Part shown: in pieces, positions 20,567 through 30,260 of the stretch
Position numbering within the stretch: the first letter of the stretch is position 1
Layout of the letters: every line of letters starts with the position of its first letter
Assembly (NCBI GenBank): GCA_001798185.1
Contig: MGRM01000022.1
Coordinates: forward strand, 23,111-87,110
Length of the DNA stretch: 64,000 nt
Source: Deltaproteobacteria bacterium RIFCSPHIGHO2_02_FULL_44_16
Lineage (GTDB): Bacteria > UBA10199 > 2-02-FULL-44-16
Reading direction: 5' to 3'
The notes under the pieces: generated by a model
Database searches by the model: none
What the model saw: only the letters and a program-made list of their open reading frames with translations
Told to the model about the DNA's origin: nothing
Program-made: the position numbers and the translations under genes

Positions 20567-22951
20567 TCAATCTTTCCATAGTTTTGCGAGAATAGGGGCA
20601 AGCGAGATGAGAGCGGCGAAAAGACAGCAGAGAACTCCCACAGTGGCAACAACTCCGAGGGAGTTGAGTCCCCCATGATGCGCGAAGATGAGACCACTAA
20701 ATCCGAGCGCTGTCGTGAGCGATGTCATGACAATGGAACTCCCGGTGGTCGTGAGCACGCGATGAAAATTTCGGTACCCCTCTTCTTGAAAACGATGAAA
20801 CAGATGCACTCCATTATCGATCCCAATTCCGAGAACAACCGGAAGAGCAATAGTGTTGAAAAAATTAAGATGCTCTTTGAGAAGAACCATCAAGCCGAGC
20901 ATCCACACGACACCCACGAAAAGAGGAAGGAGTGTGACAAAACATTTTTTGATATTTTGAAAATCGAGAAAGAGGAGAAGAACAATGGTGATGAGGGAGA
21001 GAATAATGGCAACTGGAGCATCGTGAATCATGACGCGAAGCACATCTGCAAAAATGATGGAACTCGAAATAGCATGAAAGGTTTTCCCTTCATCAGTATG
21101 AATGTTCCAAATTTCCTCGCGCAGTGCGATCGCCTTTTCTCCATCTTTTAAGTCAATTTCCGGGTCGATGAAAATATAGACCAATTGATTTTGTTCTTCT
21201 GTTTTTTTATCGAGGAAAACTTCTTGAATACTTTTTGGAATATCTTGAAGTGTAAAGGGAGTGGCGAGCGCAGACGCTTTGAGACCTGCATATTCTTCGC
21301 GCTTGTCATCTCCAATGGTTTTTTCAAGAAGGTCATTATCGAGAAGACGATGAATGCTGCGAAGAAGAGGAATTTTTTTTCGCTGATCGTTGGGAACTAA
21401 ACTATAGAGACTGCGCGCATGAAAGACGAGACTCGTCTCTTTTTCTGCCATTTGGTTTACAGCTTTCTCGACCGCAAGCGCCTCTTCTTTTGAATGGACA
21501 AGAACAACAGAGGGACTTGCTTTGTGAGGATTAATTTTCCAGTAGAGCTGTTTGGTCTGAAGCAACTCTTCATTTTGCGCGCTTAAGGTCGAGAAATCAT
21601 AATGAAAGCGAAGGAACAGAGCACTCGCTCCTAAAAGAAGGGTCGCGACGATGGTCACGCGAAAAAGAAATGGATCTGAAAGTCGTGTGAGAGCGGTAAG
21701 CTTCCAACTCGCGACATGAAAATTTTTACGACGCAAAAAAGGAATTTTTTCTTCGAGGATGAGCAAAAGAGGGAGCACCAGAAGAGAAGCTAAAAAAGCA
21801 ACCATAATTCCAATGCCCGCGATGTTTCCAAATTCCGAAAAACCTTTAAAGTCGTTGATCATCAAGACTGCAAAGGCAACGGCAGTTGTCGTGCAGGCAG
21901 TAAAGCAAGAGCGTCCCGTGTAGAGGAGCATGGGGAGAAGAGCTTCCGTGACATTTTTTCCTTGATGGCGTTCTTCATTGTATCGAGAGTTAAGATGAAT
22001 ACCAAAATCGATTCCAAGACCAAAAAGAATGGAAAAAAGAAACGAAGTGATAATATTTAAATGCCCTACTGTTTTTGCGGCGATCGCAAAATTCCAAAGA
22101 ATACCGCACGCAAGAGGAACACTTAAAAAAATGAGGGATCGAAACCCACGAAAATAAAAAGCAATCAAAAGTAAAATAGCAATACCCGAGATGGTTCCTG
22201 CGACACGCAAGTCTCGCATCAACGCATCATATTCCACCACATTGCCAATGACACCTCCCATGTAACTGATTTTTGCGGTGGGATCGTGACGCGCAAAATC
22301 AAAGGCGGAGATTTTATTTTTTATTTCAAACGTAAATCGTTTGAAAAAACCGACATCATAAGCTTCACTTTTGGGAGTGATCCCAAGTGCAAACACAGTC
22401 TCATTTTTATCCGTAAAATAGGGACTGGTGAGCTTCCCTCCCCCGATGGTCGTGTATTTTCCTTTTAAATCTTCAAAATCATCTGGTTTTTCTTCTTCGA
22501 GGGAAAAGAAAAGGCCCCCGAGTTTTTCGCGCTGAATGCGCCGATCGAGGCGATCCTGAAAGTCTTCAAGATCTTCATAGGAAGGATAAAAAAGTTTATG
22601 CTGATCAAAAAACTCATATCCTCTTTTTCGGTATTCCACTTCTTTCACTTCTGGATGCGTTTCCACAAACGCAGCAAATTTTGGAAGCGTCTCTTTTAGT
22701 TTTTGAGGATCTTGAGTTTCGATAATAAGTTGAATGGATTTCAGACTTCCAAAGTGGGACTGCATCTCTTCAAAGAGTTTCACGCTTTCATAATCTTCCG
22801 GGAGAAGAAGTTTAAAGTCAGTTTGGATTTGGCGAAAGAGGTGCATCGCCGATGGGAAAGAGTACCACGTCACTATTCCGATCAGCAGAAGAAGAGGAAG
22901 GTAATATCGTGTGATAAAAGCGATGTACTTTTGAACGATTTTTTTGAGCAT
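20567..22951 (-). CDS. RND-superfamily exporter (MMPL/HpnN type)
   Basis: 794 aa with two repeats, each a transmembrane helix, a large periplasmic domain (about residues 35-240 and 450-620) and a bundle of five further helices. Sequences such as SILFGLGIDFGIHLNSRYNEER and VVLGIGIDNGVHLFHRFQEE are the paired RND core motifs with Asp residues expected to carry protons. Similarity is to the MMPL/hopanoid-exporter-like group rather than the multidrug AcrB group. The substrate, perhaps a lipid, is unknown. It is 49 bp upstream of gap on the same strand. Confidence 0.88.
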   Translation of the reverse strand: MLKKIVQKYIAFITRYYLPLLLLIGIVTWYSFPSAMHLFRQIQTDFKLLLPEDYESVKLFEEMQSHFGSLKSIQLIIETQDPQKLKETLPKFAAFVETHPEVKEVEYRKRGYEFFDQHKLFYPSYEDLEDFQDRLDRRIQREKLGGLFFSLEEEKPDDFEDLKGKYTTIGGGKLTSPYFTDKNETVFALGITPKSEAYDVGFFKRFTFEIKNKISAFDFARHDPTAKISYMGGVIGNVVEYDALMRDLRVAGTISGIAILLLIAFYFRGFRSLIFLSVPLACGILWNFAIAAKTVGHLNIITSFLFSILFGLGIDFGIHLNSRYNEERHQGKNVTEALLPMLLYTGRSCFTACTTTAVAFAVLMINDFKGFSEFGNIAGIGIMVAFLASLLVLPLLLILEEKIPFLRRKNFHVASWKLTALTRLSDPFLFRVTIVATLLLGASALFLRFHYDFSTLSAQNEELLQTKQLYWKINPHKASPSVVLVHSKEEALAVEKAVNQMAEKETSLVFHARSLYSLVPNDQRKKIPLLRSIHRLLDNDLLEKTIGDDKREEYAGLKASALATPFTLQDIPKSIQEVFLDKKTEEQNQLVYIFIDPEIDLKDGEKAIALREEIWNIHTDEGKTFHAISSSIIFADVLRVMIHDAPVAIILSLITIVLLLFLDFQNIKKCFVTLLPLFVGVVWMLGLMVLLKEHLNFFNTIALPVVLGIGIDNGVHLFHRFQEEGYRNFHRVLTTTGSSIVMTSLTTALGFSGLIFAHHGGLNSLGVVATVGVLCCLFAALISLAPILAKLWKD

Positions 22952-23010
22952 GAAGCGTCGACCTATCGAGTTTATGAGATGGCGTCAACCCAACATCTAT
23001 TGATGGCGCG

Positions 23011-23149
23011 AAAGAGACTCTCTCAAACATTTTCTGTTTGCGGGTCCTGCCGCCTGCGGCATTCCGGAGTCTTCGCGACTATGCGAAGACGTCCGAAATA
23101 GCACTCCGGCGTCACCCCCAAATAATTATCTGTTTTGGAGAGTCTCTTT
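23011..23149. repeat. Family A palindromic element, copy A2a (upstream of mnmE)
   Basis: About 139 bp with near-complementary arms: AAAGAGACTCTCTCAAACA at 23011 and TGTTTTGGAGAGTCTCTTTT at 23131. The core (GCGGGTCCTGCCGCCTGCGG, then an inner TCTTCGCGACTATGCGAAGA hairpin) is shared with the copy at 37705 and partly with the 63.9-kb copy. It lies between the divergent RND and mnmE genes. Confidence 0.82.
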
Positions 23150-23207
23150 TGGTACATTCAAATCGATACTTGAGTGTTGTGTTGATTAACGCTAGGAGCT
23201 GCGTCGT

Positions 23208-24686
23208 ATGCGTATTTCCAATCGAGACACGATTGTGGCTCTTGCAACGCCGCCAGGACAGAGCGGACTGGGAGTCGTGCGCATCAGCGGACCTGAAAGC
23301 GCCTCTGTCCTTTCCCGTGTCTGGAAACCGAAGCGATCCAAAGAGCTTGAGCACCGTAAACTTTTCTTAGGCGAGATTATCGATATTTCTGGAGAAGCGC
23401 TCGATACGGCGACAGCCGTTTTTCTCCCCTCTCCGCATACCTATACAGGTGATGATGTCGTTGAAATCTCTTGTCATGGCAGTCCCCTTCTTCTCGAAAA
23501 ACTAGTAACGCTTTGTACGCAAGCAGGAGCGCGACTGGCTGAGCCAGGAGAGTTTACACGTCGAGCGTTTCTGTCAGGTAAGATGGATTTGACGCAAGCT
23601 GAAGCGGTTGCGGATGTGATTCATGCCACAAGCGAAGCAGCGCTTCGTTCTGCCAAGGAACAACTTCAAGGACGTCTCTCACGAGAAGTGAAGACACTTC
23701 ACGATGAACTTTTAAATCTTCGCGCCTTTGTCGAAGCCTGTATCGATTTTCCAGAAGAGGACATCGAGATGATCGAGCGCGAAGGAATCGCTGCGCGACT
23801 TTCCCCTCTTCTTCTTCGTCTTGAGCAATTTCTTTCCACTTTTCACCGCGGTCGTCTTCTTCGAGATGGAGTTTCTGTCGCGCTTATCGGAAAACCGAAT
23901 GTGGGAAAATCGAGTTTGCTCAATCGCCTTGCAGGTTCTGAACGCGCGATTGTGCATGAAACACCAGGGACCACACGAGATGTCATCGAAGTGAGTATTA
24001 ATCTCGGTGGCGCTCTCTTTCATCTTATCGATACTGCTGGGATACGCAGCGCACCAGATGCTGTGGAGCGTATGGGCATTGAACGATCGCGCGAAGCGCT
24101 TGAGCGAGCTGATATTATCATTGCGCTCTTTGATGCATCACAGGTTTTGACACCAGAAGATGAAGAAGTTCTCTCTCTCGTGAAAGAAAAACAGCACATT
24201 CTTTGTTTCAATAAATGTGATTTGTCGGAAGCCATTTCAAAACAGACAAATATTGGGGTGGCGCCGACGCCGGATCCCAGGGGCGCCCCACCCGCGGTTT
24301 ATGGGTGGGGAGGTGGAACGGCGGAGGTGACAGGACCCCTATCGGCAAAAGTTTTGAAATGGCTTCCGAACGCAGAACCGATCTCTATTTCAGCTAAAAC
24401 AGGGGAAGGGATCGAAGCATTATTTTCGAAACTTCAGATTCATACGCAGACATCGACAAACGATGCGAGCTCGGTGACGATTACGAATGTACGCCATAAA
24501 GAAGCGCTTGTTGAAGCATCGCAAGCTCTGAAAGAAGCCCAGAAAAGTCTGCAACGCCGTGAGTCGGCTGAGTTTTGCGCACATCATCTGAGAGCAGCGC
24601 AAGAGGCGCTTGGGCGCATCATTGGACTTGATGTTTCTGAAGAGCTATTGGATCGTATCTTTTCTGGATTTTGTATTGGTAAGTAA
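23208..24686 (+). CDS. mnmE: tRNA modification GTPase MnmE, with in-frame repeat insertion
   Basis: 492 aa. With MnmG it makes cmnm5U34 in tRNA wobble positions. An N-terminal folate-binding domain and helical domain flank a G domain: G1 [12 protein letters not shown] (about residue 227), G2 PGTTRD, G3 DTAG, G4 NKCD (335-338) and G5 SAK. The C-terminal FCIGK with the catalytic Cys is intact. Between G4 and G5 the 141-bp element A1b adds about 47 Pro/Gly/Ala-rich residues (340-387) in frame, making the protein longer than the usual 450-460 aa. Other motifs are intact, so the protein is probably functional. Confidence 0.96.
   Translation: MRISNRDTIVALATPPGQSGLGVVRISGPESASVLSRVWKPKRSKELEHRKLFLGEIIDISGEALDTATAVFLPSPHTYTGDDVVEISCHGSPLLLEKLVTLCTQAGARLAEPGEFTRRAFLSGKMDLTQAEAVADVIHATSEAALRSAKEQLQGRLSREVKTLHDELLNLRAFVEACIDFPEEDIEMIEREGIAARLSPLLLRLEQFLSTFHRGRLLRDGVSVALIGKPNVGKSSLLNRLAGSERAIVHETPGTTRDVIEVSINLGGALFHLIDTAGIRSAPDAVERMGIERSREALERADIIIALFDASQVLTPEDEEVLSLVKEKQHILCFNKCDLSEAISKQTNIGVAPTPDPRGAPPAVYGWGGGTAEVTGPLSAKVLKWLPNAEPISISAKTGEGIEALFSKLQIHTQTSTNDASSVTITNVRHKEALVEASQALKEAQKSLQRRESAEFCAHHLRAAQEALGRIIGLDVSEELLDRIFSGFCIGK
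24227..24367. repeat. Family A element, copy A1b, inside mnmE
   Basis: 141 bp (exactly 47 codons' length) bounded by a perfect 17-bp inverted repeat GGAAGCCATTTCAAAAC / GTTTTGAAATGGCTTCC. The core is nearly the reverse complement of copy A1a, including GCGCCGACGCCGGATCCCAG and GGTGGAACGGCGGAGGTGAC. It is translated without a stop as part of MnmE. Confidence 0.9.
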
Positions 24687-24691
24687 CAGAA

Positions 24692-24832
24692 CAAACTGAT
24701 GAAGATTTTCTCGCAGGGGACCTTTGAGGGAGGCGCGTCAATGCAATCTAAAGAATCGCGCCGACTGAAACAGAGAACGCGAGGAGCATAACCGCAGCGG
24801 GCGTTCCCCGAGAGAAAATGTGAGTCAGTTTG
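24692..24832. repeat. Family B palindromic element, copy B1 (mnmE-mnmG gap)
   Basis: 141 bp with inverted arms starting CAAACTGATGAAGATTTTCT and ending GAGAAAATGTGAGTCAGTTTG (two-part arms). The interior holds GGAGGCGCGTCAATGCAAT and ACGCGAGGAGCATAACCGC, shared with copies at 28150, 40295, 41508 and 45769. It supplies almost the whole mnmG leader. Confidence 0.88.
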
Positions 24833-24850
24833 CGTGAGAACAATTCAAAT

Positions 24851-26737
24851 ATGAACTACGATATCATTATCATTGGTGCAGGACATGCAGGGTGTGAAGC
24901 AGCGCTCGCTGCAAGTCGTATGAGTGCGTCGGTCGCGCTGATTACCGGAAATCTCTCTACGATTGCAAAGATGAGTTGTAATCCGGCGATCGGTGGTCTT
25001 GCAAAAGGTCATCTTGTTCGCGAGATCGATGCTCTCGGTGGCGAGATGGGGAAAAATGCAGATGCAACGGGGATTCAATTTCGACGTCTCAATATGAGCC
25101 GTGGTCCAGCCGTGCGTGGCACGCGCTGTCAGTCTGATTCAACTGCGTATGCCTTGCGGATGCAGAGCGTACTGACATCCCAACAAGGTCTCACTCTTGT
25201 TGAAGGGATGGCTGAGGAATTAATTGTAGAAGAAAATGAAATTGTAGGGGTTATGGTGTCATCCCTGCGAAAGCAGGGATCTCCTGACATTCATGAGATT
25301 CCCGCCTTCGCGGGAATGACAGCAGAACTTTTTGCAAAAGCGATTATCGTCACCACTGGCACCTTTCTCGGTGGTCAGATGCATTTTGGGGAGAAGAAAG
25401 TGGATGGTGGCCGCGTGCATGATTTTGCGGCGATTGGCCTCTCTGCGTCGCTCCGAAATTTCGGTTTTGAAATGGGGAGAATGAAAACGGGAACGTGTCC
25501 GCGTCTTGATGCTTCCACAATCGATTTTTCTGTTTGCGAAGCGCAGCCCGGCGACACGCCACAACCGCAGTTTTCGTTTGAGCACATTGAAAATAATCTG
25601 CGTCAGGTAGAATGTTTCATTACGCATACGACAGAAGCAACGCATCAGATTATTCGCGAGAATCTTCATCGCTCTCCGATGTATTCAGGACAGATCACTG
25701 GAGTCGGTCCGCGCTATTGTCCCTCCGTCGAAGATAAAATCGTAAGGTTTGCGGATAGAGAACAGCACCAACTTTTCTTAGAGCCCGAAAGTCTTTCCAC
25801 AAACCGTGTCTATGTAAACGGTCTCTCCACATCACTTCCGGTCGATGTGCAAGAAGCCATTTTGAAAACGATTCCAGGTCTTGAGAAGGCAACTATTTTG
25901 CAGCCGGGGTATGCGGTCGAATATGACATGGTTTACCCGACCCAACTCAAACCGACGCTTGAAACAAAATCACTTCGTGGTCTTTTTTTGGCGGGACAAA
26001 TTAATGGAACAAGCGGTTATGAAGAAGCTGCTGCGCAAGGCATTGTGGCCGGTATCAATGCGGTCTGTTTCTTGCGTGACGAAGCGCCCGTCGTCATTCG
26101 CCGCGATCAAGGATATATCGGTGTTCTTCTCGATGATCTCACGACCAAAGGTTCCATGGAACCTTATCGCATGTTTACCTCTCGCGCGGAATATCGTCTC
26201 CTGCTTCGCGAAGATAATGCTGATCTCCGTTTGACGCCGCTTGGAAAATCGTTGGGACTTATTTCTGATGATCGTTGGAATAAGTTTTGTGAAAAGAAAA
26301 AAGAAATTGAGTCGCTCGTTGCGTATTGTAAGAAGACACGCACAAAAGAAGGAGTAACACTTGCTGATTTGTTGAAACGACCAGAAATGAGTTTCAGCAC
26401 GTCATCCCTGCGAAAGCAGGGATCTTCTGATATTCATGAGATTCCCGCTTTCGCGGGAATGACAACAATTCCAGCCGAAATTGCAGAACAAATCGAAATC
26501 CAAATCAAGTATGAAGGATACATTCAAGCCCAGGATTTGCGCGCACGAAAAATGCGGGAACTCGAGGACTGCGTCCTTCCGGCAAGTATCGATTATGCGG
26601 CACTTTCCGGTCTCTCTGCAGAAGTCGTCGAAAAACTTTCGCGTTTTCGTCCTGCAACGCTTGGTCAAGCCTCGCGTATCTCCGGTATTACTCCTGCCGC
26701 GATTTCGATTTTGATGGTTTTACTTGCCAGAAGATAA
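24851..26737 (+). CDS. mnmG: tRNA modification enzyme MnmG (GidA), with two in-frame repeats
   Basis: 628 aa FAD-dependent partner of MnmE in cmnm5U34 synthesis. The FAD site is [15 protein letters not shown] at residues 5-20; [23 protein letters not shown], the family stretch (given here only as its key part CNPAIGG), and [17 protein letters not shown] are present, and the C-terminal [15 protein letters not shown] is normal. Two copies of palindromic repeat C are read in frame near residues 136-157 and 517-538. I chose the ATG at 24851; an in-frame TTG at 24830 lies within element B1. It abuts a convergent gene. Confidence 0.96.
   Translation: MNYDIIIIGAGHAGCEAALAASRMSASVALITGNLSTIAKMSCNPAIGGLAKGHLVREIDALGGEMGKNADATGIQFRRLNMSRGPAVRGTRCQSDSTAYALRMQSVLTSQQGLTLVEGMAEELIVEENEIVGVMVSSLRKQGSPDIHEIPAFAGMTAELFAKAIIVTTGTFLGGQMHFGEKKVDGGRVHDFAAIGLSASLRNFGFEMGRMKTGTCPRLDASTIDFSVCEAQPGDTPQPQFSFEHIENNLRQVECFITHTTEATHQIIRENLHRSPMYSGQITGVGPRYCPSVEDKIVRFADREQHQLFLEPESLSTNRVYVNGLSTSLPVDVQEAILKTIPGLEKATILQPGYAVEYDMVYPTQLKPTLETKSLRGLFLAGQINGTSGYEEAAAQGIVAGINAVCFLRDEAPVVIRRDQGYIGVLLDDLTTKGSMEPYRMFTSRAEYRLLLREDNADLRLTPLGKSLGLISDDRWNKFCEKKKEIESLVAYCKKTRTKEGVTLADLLKRPEMSFSTSSLRKQGSSDIHEIPAFAGMTTIPAEIAEQIEIQIKYEGYIQAQDLRARKMRELEDCVLPASIDYAALSGLSAEVVEKLSRFRPATLGQASRISGITPAAISILMVLLARR
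25257..25321. repeat. Palindromic repeat C, copy C1, inside mnmG
   Basis: 65 bp with ends TGTCATCCC and GGGAATGACA and two hairpins (CCCTGCGAAAGCAGGG; TTCCCGCCTTCGCGGGAA). It encodes [19 protein letters not shown] in MnmG without disrupting the frame. Such stretches are recognisable translations of a widespread palindromic element. Confidence 0.9.
26401..26464. repeat. Palindromic repeat C, copy C2, inside mnmG
   Basis: 64 bp, nearly identical to C1 and in the same orientation, encoding [19 protein letters not shown] in the C-terminal region of MnmG. It interrupts the stretch between LLKRPEMSF and [17 protein letters not shown] that is continuous in typical MnmG. Confidence 0.9.
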
Positions 26738-26740
26738 ATC

Positions 26741-27862
26741 TTAAACCGTTGTGAGTTTTGTCAAATGTGGCGTATTCCATTCACACACAAGTTTCGAACG
26801 TTTCTTCGAAACGCCTTTTTTCAAAACACTTCCTGCAACCAGAGGAAGAGAGACGCTCGGTTCCACAAAGGCCATGCAGTGTGTTGCTTGCTTACTCACC
26901 TTTCCCCAACTTGTGGCTTCGGAAAGGGTTGAACCGGAAAGCCCACCCCAATGCGGTGAATCGGTTGTCAGTTGAATTGCATAACGATGGCCACCCGTAT
27001 CGATGCCAAAAATATAGGACATGACGACCGAATCATTAATGAAATTTTTTGGAACACCCCCTGCAATATAGACGGCAGCTGTACATTTTGATTTCACCAC
27101 AAGCTGTGTCAGTTCGAAGTTATCTCGAATGGAATCAATCACCACGCCAGATCGTTTTTCTTGCAGGCAACGATAATAGTGATCGGTCAGTCCAATACCG
27201 ATTGATGAATCATTGAGCGCTGGCGAGAAAACAGGAACGCCGTGCTTTGCAGCAGTTGCGAGAATAGACTGATCATCATCAACTGCGCTACCAAGTTCAT
27301 AGAGAAATTGACGACTTGAGTAGAGACCCGGCGTAAGCCGGTCGGCGAAATATCCGACCGAACAGTCGAGTCTCCAAAAGCGATCTTCATCGACGTAGGT
27401 ATCATAAATACGATCGATGTAGAGATCGCGCAGGACTTTATCATCAGCGTCTGGATTTCCGACAGCATGCGGAAACCCCTGCGCTTGATAGAGATCTTGA
27501 TATAAAATCGCTCCGGTGGAAACCACCGCATCGACCATGCGATGTGCAATCATATCGCGAATGACCTTGCGCAGTCCCGCAGCAATGAGAGGACCCGCAA
27601 GACCAAGTAAAATCGTGGGACGTTCGGAATCGGTCAGCATCATTTCATAGACTTCAGCGCACTTCCCAATATTGCGCGCTTGAATGGAGGTATTGCCATA
27701 TGCTTTGACAAGATCTGGAAGGCTGTTAATTTTTTCGATGTCGATCTGTTCGACGCGTTTTTCAAACAGCTCACTCTTTTCTTTTTTCTGTTCTGGAGTC
27801 AGTTCGGGAAAATCGAGTCCGCCCGGTTTTTGGAGATATTCAAAGCGTGGTTTCGTGGTCAT
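26741..27862 (-). CDS. Deoxyhypusine-synthase-family protein
   Basis: 373 aa. The sequence has the NAD-binding Rossmann-like architecture of deoxyhypusine synthase (LLGLAGPLIAAGLRKVI, VDAVVSTGAILYQDLYQ) and the late motif EATSWGKVS, whose Lys corresponds to the catalytic lysine of the eukaryotic enzyme (SWGK). Bacteria usually lack hypusine; bacterial members of this family may make homospermidine or modify other targets using spermidine. The substrate is thus unknown. The gene follows a CsbD-like gene by 3 bp and is probably in one operon with it. Confidence 0.85.
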   Translation of the reverse strand: MTTKPRFEYLQKPGGLDFPELTPEQKKEKSELFEKRVEQIDIEKINSLPDLVKAYGNTSIQARNIGKCAEVYEMMLTDSERPTILLGLAGPLIAAGLRKVIRDMIAHRMVDAVVSTGAILYQDLYQAQGFPHAVGNPDADDKVLRDLYIDRIYDTYVDEDRFWRLDCSVGYFADRLTPGLYSSRQFLYELGSAVDDDQSILATAAKHGVPVFSPALNDSSIGIGLTDHYYRCLQEKRSGVVIDSIRDNFELTQLVVKSKCTAAVYIAGGVPKNFINDSVVMSYIFGIDTGGHRYAIQLTTDSPHWGGLSGSTLSEATSWGKVSKQATHCMAFVEPSVSLPLVAGSVLKKGVSKKRSKLVCEWNTPHLTKLTTV

Positions 27863-27865
27863 GAT

Positions 27866-28099
27866 TTATTCTCCCTCGTTTTCAATTTCTTTTAATTGTT
27901 CAAGCACCCAGTCATATATTTTAGCTTCAACCGTAATCGGTGAGCGTTTCGGTTTATAGCGTTTTCGAATGACCTCGACAAGTTTTCCAAATTGGCCGTT
28001 CACCTGCTTTAAATCAGGTTCTGCGAGTTTATCCCATTTCTGGAGAATTCGCGGTTTGAGTATCTCCCAGCTCGCTTCTAATCGATTTGGCATGGCCAT
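27866..28099 (-). CDS. CsbD-like small protein
   Basis: 77 aa. The stretch WEILKPRILQKWDKLAEPDL followed by GQFGKLVEVIRKRY matches the spacing of CsbD-family stress proteins (K-x-K-x-x-W-x-K-L-x-x-x-D-L...G...L...I-x-x-R-Y). CsbD proteins are general-stress proteins of unknown mechanism. GAGGG lies 9 bp before the ATG. It is 3 bp upstream of the DHS-like gene. Confidence 0.65.
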   Translation of the reverse strand: MAMPNRLEASWEILKPRILQKWDKLAEPDLKQVNGQFGKLVEVIRKRYKPKRSPITVEAKIYDWVLEQLKEIENEGE

Positions 28100-28149
28100 G
28101 AAAATCCCTCTAGCTTTTCATCTGAAAGAGATCAAGTCTCGTTTATTTT

Positions 28150-28289
28150 CCAAACTGATTCACATTTTCTCTCGGGGCACGGACGCTGCGGTTACGCTCC
28201 GCGCGTCCTCTGTTTCCGTCGGCGCATTTTTTATTGCATTGATGCGCCTCCCTCAAAGGTCCCCTGCGAGAAAATCTTCACCAGTTTGG
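28150..28289. repeat. Family B palindromic element, copy B2
   Basis: 140 bp with arms beginning CCAAACTGATTCACATTTTC and ending AAATCTTCACCAGTTTGG. The orientation is opposite to B1, with GACGCTGCGGTTACGCTCC and GTCGGCGC visible. It fills the region between the CsbD-like gene and the lipoprotein gene. Confidence 0.88.
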
Positions 28290-28339
28290 TCCTGTATACA
28301 AAGCTTGATGTTTGGAGAAGTTAAAAATACAATAATGTC

Positions 28340-28795
28340 ATGCGTATTTCTTTTTTTCTTTTTTTCTTCCTCTTTCTTTTCTCTTGCGATGACGACAAAG
28401 ATCCAAATCGCATTTTTTTCAATGATCCTGTGGTCGATCCACTTCTCAATATTCCTGCAGAGAAACAGATCAACTTTTCTTTGTCAGGAAACATAAGTTG
28501 TCAGCAGTGTAACGAAGGGGCTTTTAAACCAGACGTTCTTTTTCTGGAGATCACACCCAAGGATCATCCCATCCATACGATTGTTCAAACAACTGTGAGC
28601 GGTACGGGACCATTTTTATTAGAAAAAATTCGGTATGCAAAAGAGACGCGGCTTCGCGTGTACGGAAAGCTCGTTGCTGACAGTCTTTCGCAGGTACCGC
28701 ATTCCCTTGAAGGTGTCGTGGAAGTGAAAACTCCTGAAGATGACAATGGAGTTGTTGCTTTTACGATCGTGTTTCCGTCAAAAAATCCGGAATAA
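28340..28795 (+). CDS. Putative lipoprotein, unknown
   Basis: 151 aa. A short signal peptide (MRISFFLFFFLFLFSC) ends in a lipobox-like LFSC followed by DDDKD, which suggests a lipid-anchored protein. A CQQC pair lies near residue 55. The rest looks beta-rich, perhaps a carboxypeptidase-like or transthyretin-like fold (LSGNISCQQC...LLEKIRYAKETRLRVYGKL). Function unknown. It directly abuts the convergent aminotransferase gene. Confidence 0.65.
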   Translation: MRISFFLFFFLFLFSCDDDKDPNRIFFNDPVVDPLLNIPAEKQINFSLSGNISCQQCNEGAFKPDVLFLEITPKDHPIHTIVQTTVSGTGPFLLEKIRYAKETRLRVYGKLVADSLSQVPHSLEGVVEVKTPEDDNGVVAFTIVFPSKNPE

Positions 28796-30205
28796 TTATA
28801 ATCGTTGGTCTGCGTTTTTCGTCACATGTCGTGATGTTGCGGCTGCGAGCGCAAGATCTTTGCCGACACTCCACGCGCTTCCAGGAAATTTGTGGCAGGC
28901 GCGCATGACATCTTCAAATGCAGTCACAAAACGATCAACATGACTTTGCGTGATGATAAGTGGCGGCAAGAGTTTGACGATATCGACATTGTGTCCCGCG
29001 ACTTGCGTCAGAATGCGATGATCACGCATGAGCGGTACAACAATCATTTGTCCAAAGAGCGATTGATTCACCGCATGCACCAGTTTCCATCCCGCGCGGA
29101 GCGAAAAACTCTTTGGCTCGCCAAATTCAATGGCATTCATGAGTCCCAGCCCGCGCACGTCCCGGATCATTTCAAAACGGGGCATCAGTGAACGAAGGCC
29201 CTCCATGAGCTTTGTTCCCATAGCTTGCGCTTGATCGATGATGTTTTCTTCTTCCATCGTTTGGAGTGTGGCAAGGCCTGCTACCATGGCAAGAGAGTTT
29301 CGACTAAACGTACTTGAATGAACCACGCACTCTTCCATGTTTCGAAACACCGACTCATAGATTTTTTTCGTGTAGCAAATAGCGCCCACAGGAATAAATC
29401 CACCTGATAAACCTTTCGCGACCGTGACGATGTCGGGCTCAAGACCAAAGTGATGATGTGCAAACCATTTGCCGGTGCGGCCAAATCCGGTCTGCACTTC
29501 GTCGAGAATAAAAAGTGCGCTATATGCATGACAGAGCGCTTGGGCTTCAACATAATACTGAGGATTGCCAATATAAACACCCTTCCCCTGAATTGGTTCG
29601 ATGATAAATGCCGCGACATCCCCCTTTTTAAGCTCTGTTTTTAACGATTCAATATCATTGAGAGGAATGGTTTGACTCGGAAGAAGATTTCCAAAATCGC
29701 GACGAAAAGAATCGCAACCATTGAGGGATAGCGATCCGGTCGAGAGTCCATGAAAAGCCTGTGTGAGATAGAGAATGCGTTCGCGTCCGGTTGTACGTCG
29801 CGCAAATTTAATCGCTCCTTCGACCGCTTCGGTTCCTGAGTTCGTGAAAAAGACACGTTCGACTTTTCCGCCAACTTTTTGCAAAAGCTGTTGCGCGAGC
29901 AGACCCGCAAGAAGTGGAGTATCCATCTGGACCATGCTGGGGAGATCAGCGTCGAGAGCATCCTGGAGCGCTTGTTTGATTTTCGGATGATTACGTCCAA
30001 TATTAAAAACACCGTAGCCTGAGAGGAAATCGAGAAACTCGTTTCCTTCCGCATCATATAAAGAGGCTCCTTCAGCCCTTATATAATGATGCGAAAACCC
30101 GATCGTTTGGAGCACTCGTGCGAGTTGGGGATTGACGTATTCTGCGAAGAGATCAAAGCCCTGACCGGCCTTTTCGGCTAATAATTTCTGAAGGTGAAAA
30201 CTCAT
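28796..30205 (-). CDS. Class III PLP-dependent aminotransferase
   Basis: 469 aa. The ornithine/acetylornithine-type fold-I aminotransferase pattern is clear: FFTNSGTEAVEGAIKFAR binds the PLP phosphate, FILDEVQTGFGRTGKWFA contains the PLP-contacting Asp, and TVAKGLSGGFIPVGA has the Schiff-base Lys. The length and sequence could fit ornithine, lysine or putrescine aminotransferase; the exact substrate cannot be decided. I used the ATG at 30205 rather than an upstream TTG at 30214. Confidence 0.88.
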   Translation of the reverse strand: MSFHLQKLLAEKAGQGFDLFAEYVNPQLARVLQTIGFSHHYIRAEGASLYDAEGNEFLDFLSGYGVFNIGRNHPKIKQALQDALDADLPSMVQMDTPLLAGLLAQQLLQKVGGKVERVFFTNSGTEAVEGAIKFARRTTGRERILYLTQAFHGLSTGSLSLNGCDSFRRDFGNLLPSQTIPLNDIESLKTELKKGDVAAFIIEPIQGKGVYIGNPQYYVEAQALCHAYSALFILDEVQTGFGRTGKWFAHHHFGLEPDIVTVAKGLSGGFIPVGAICYTKKIYESVFRNMEECVVHSSTFSRNSLAMVAGLATLQTMEEENIIDQAQAMGTKLMEGLRSLMPRFEMIRDVRGLGLMNAIEFGEPKSFSLRAGWKLVHAVNQSLFGQMIVVPLMRDHRILTQVAGHNVDIVKLLPPLIITQSHVDRFVTAFEDVMRACHKFPGSAWSVGKDLALAAATSRHVTKNADQRL

Positions 30206-30260
30206 GGACGCCAAACCTACTGATTTTCAGCGCTTTTCGTCAAGCGGCATCTTTGTTCTT

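Noticed and set aside
22952..23010. Small ORFs in the RND-mnmE gap
   Set aside because: They follow element A2a and lack coding features.
24227..24367. mnmE as a pseudogene or frameshift
   Set aside because: The insertion is in frame and all G-domain and C-terminal motifs are intact.
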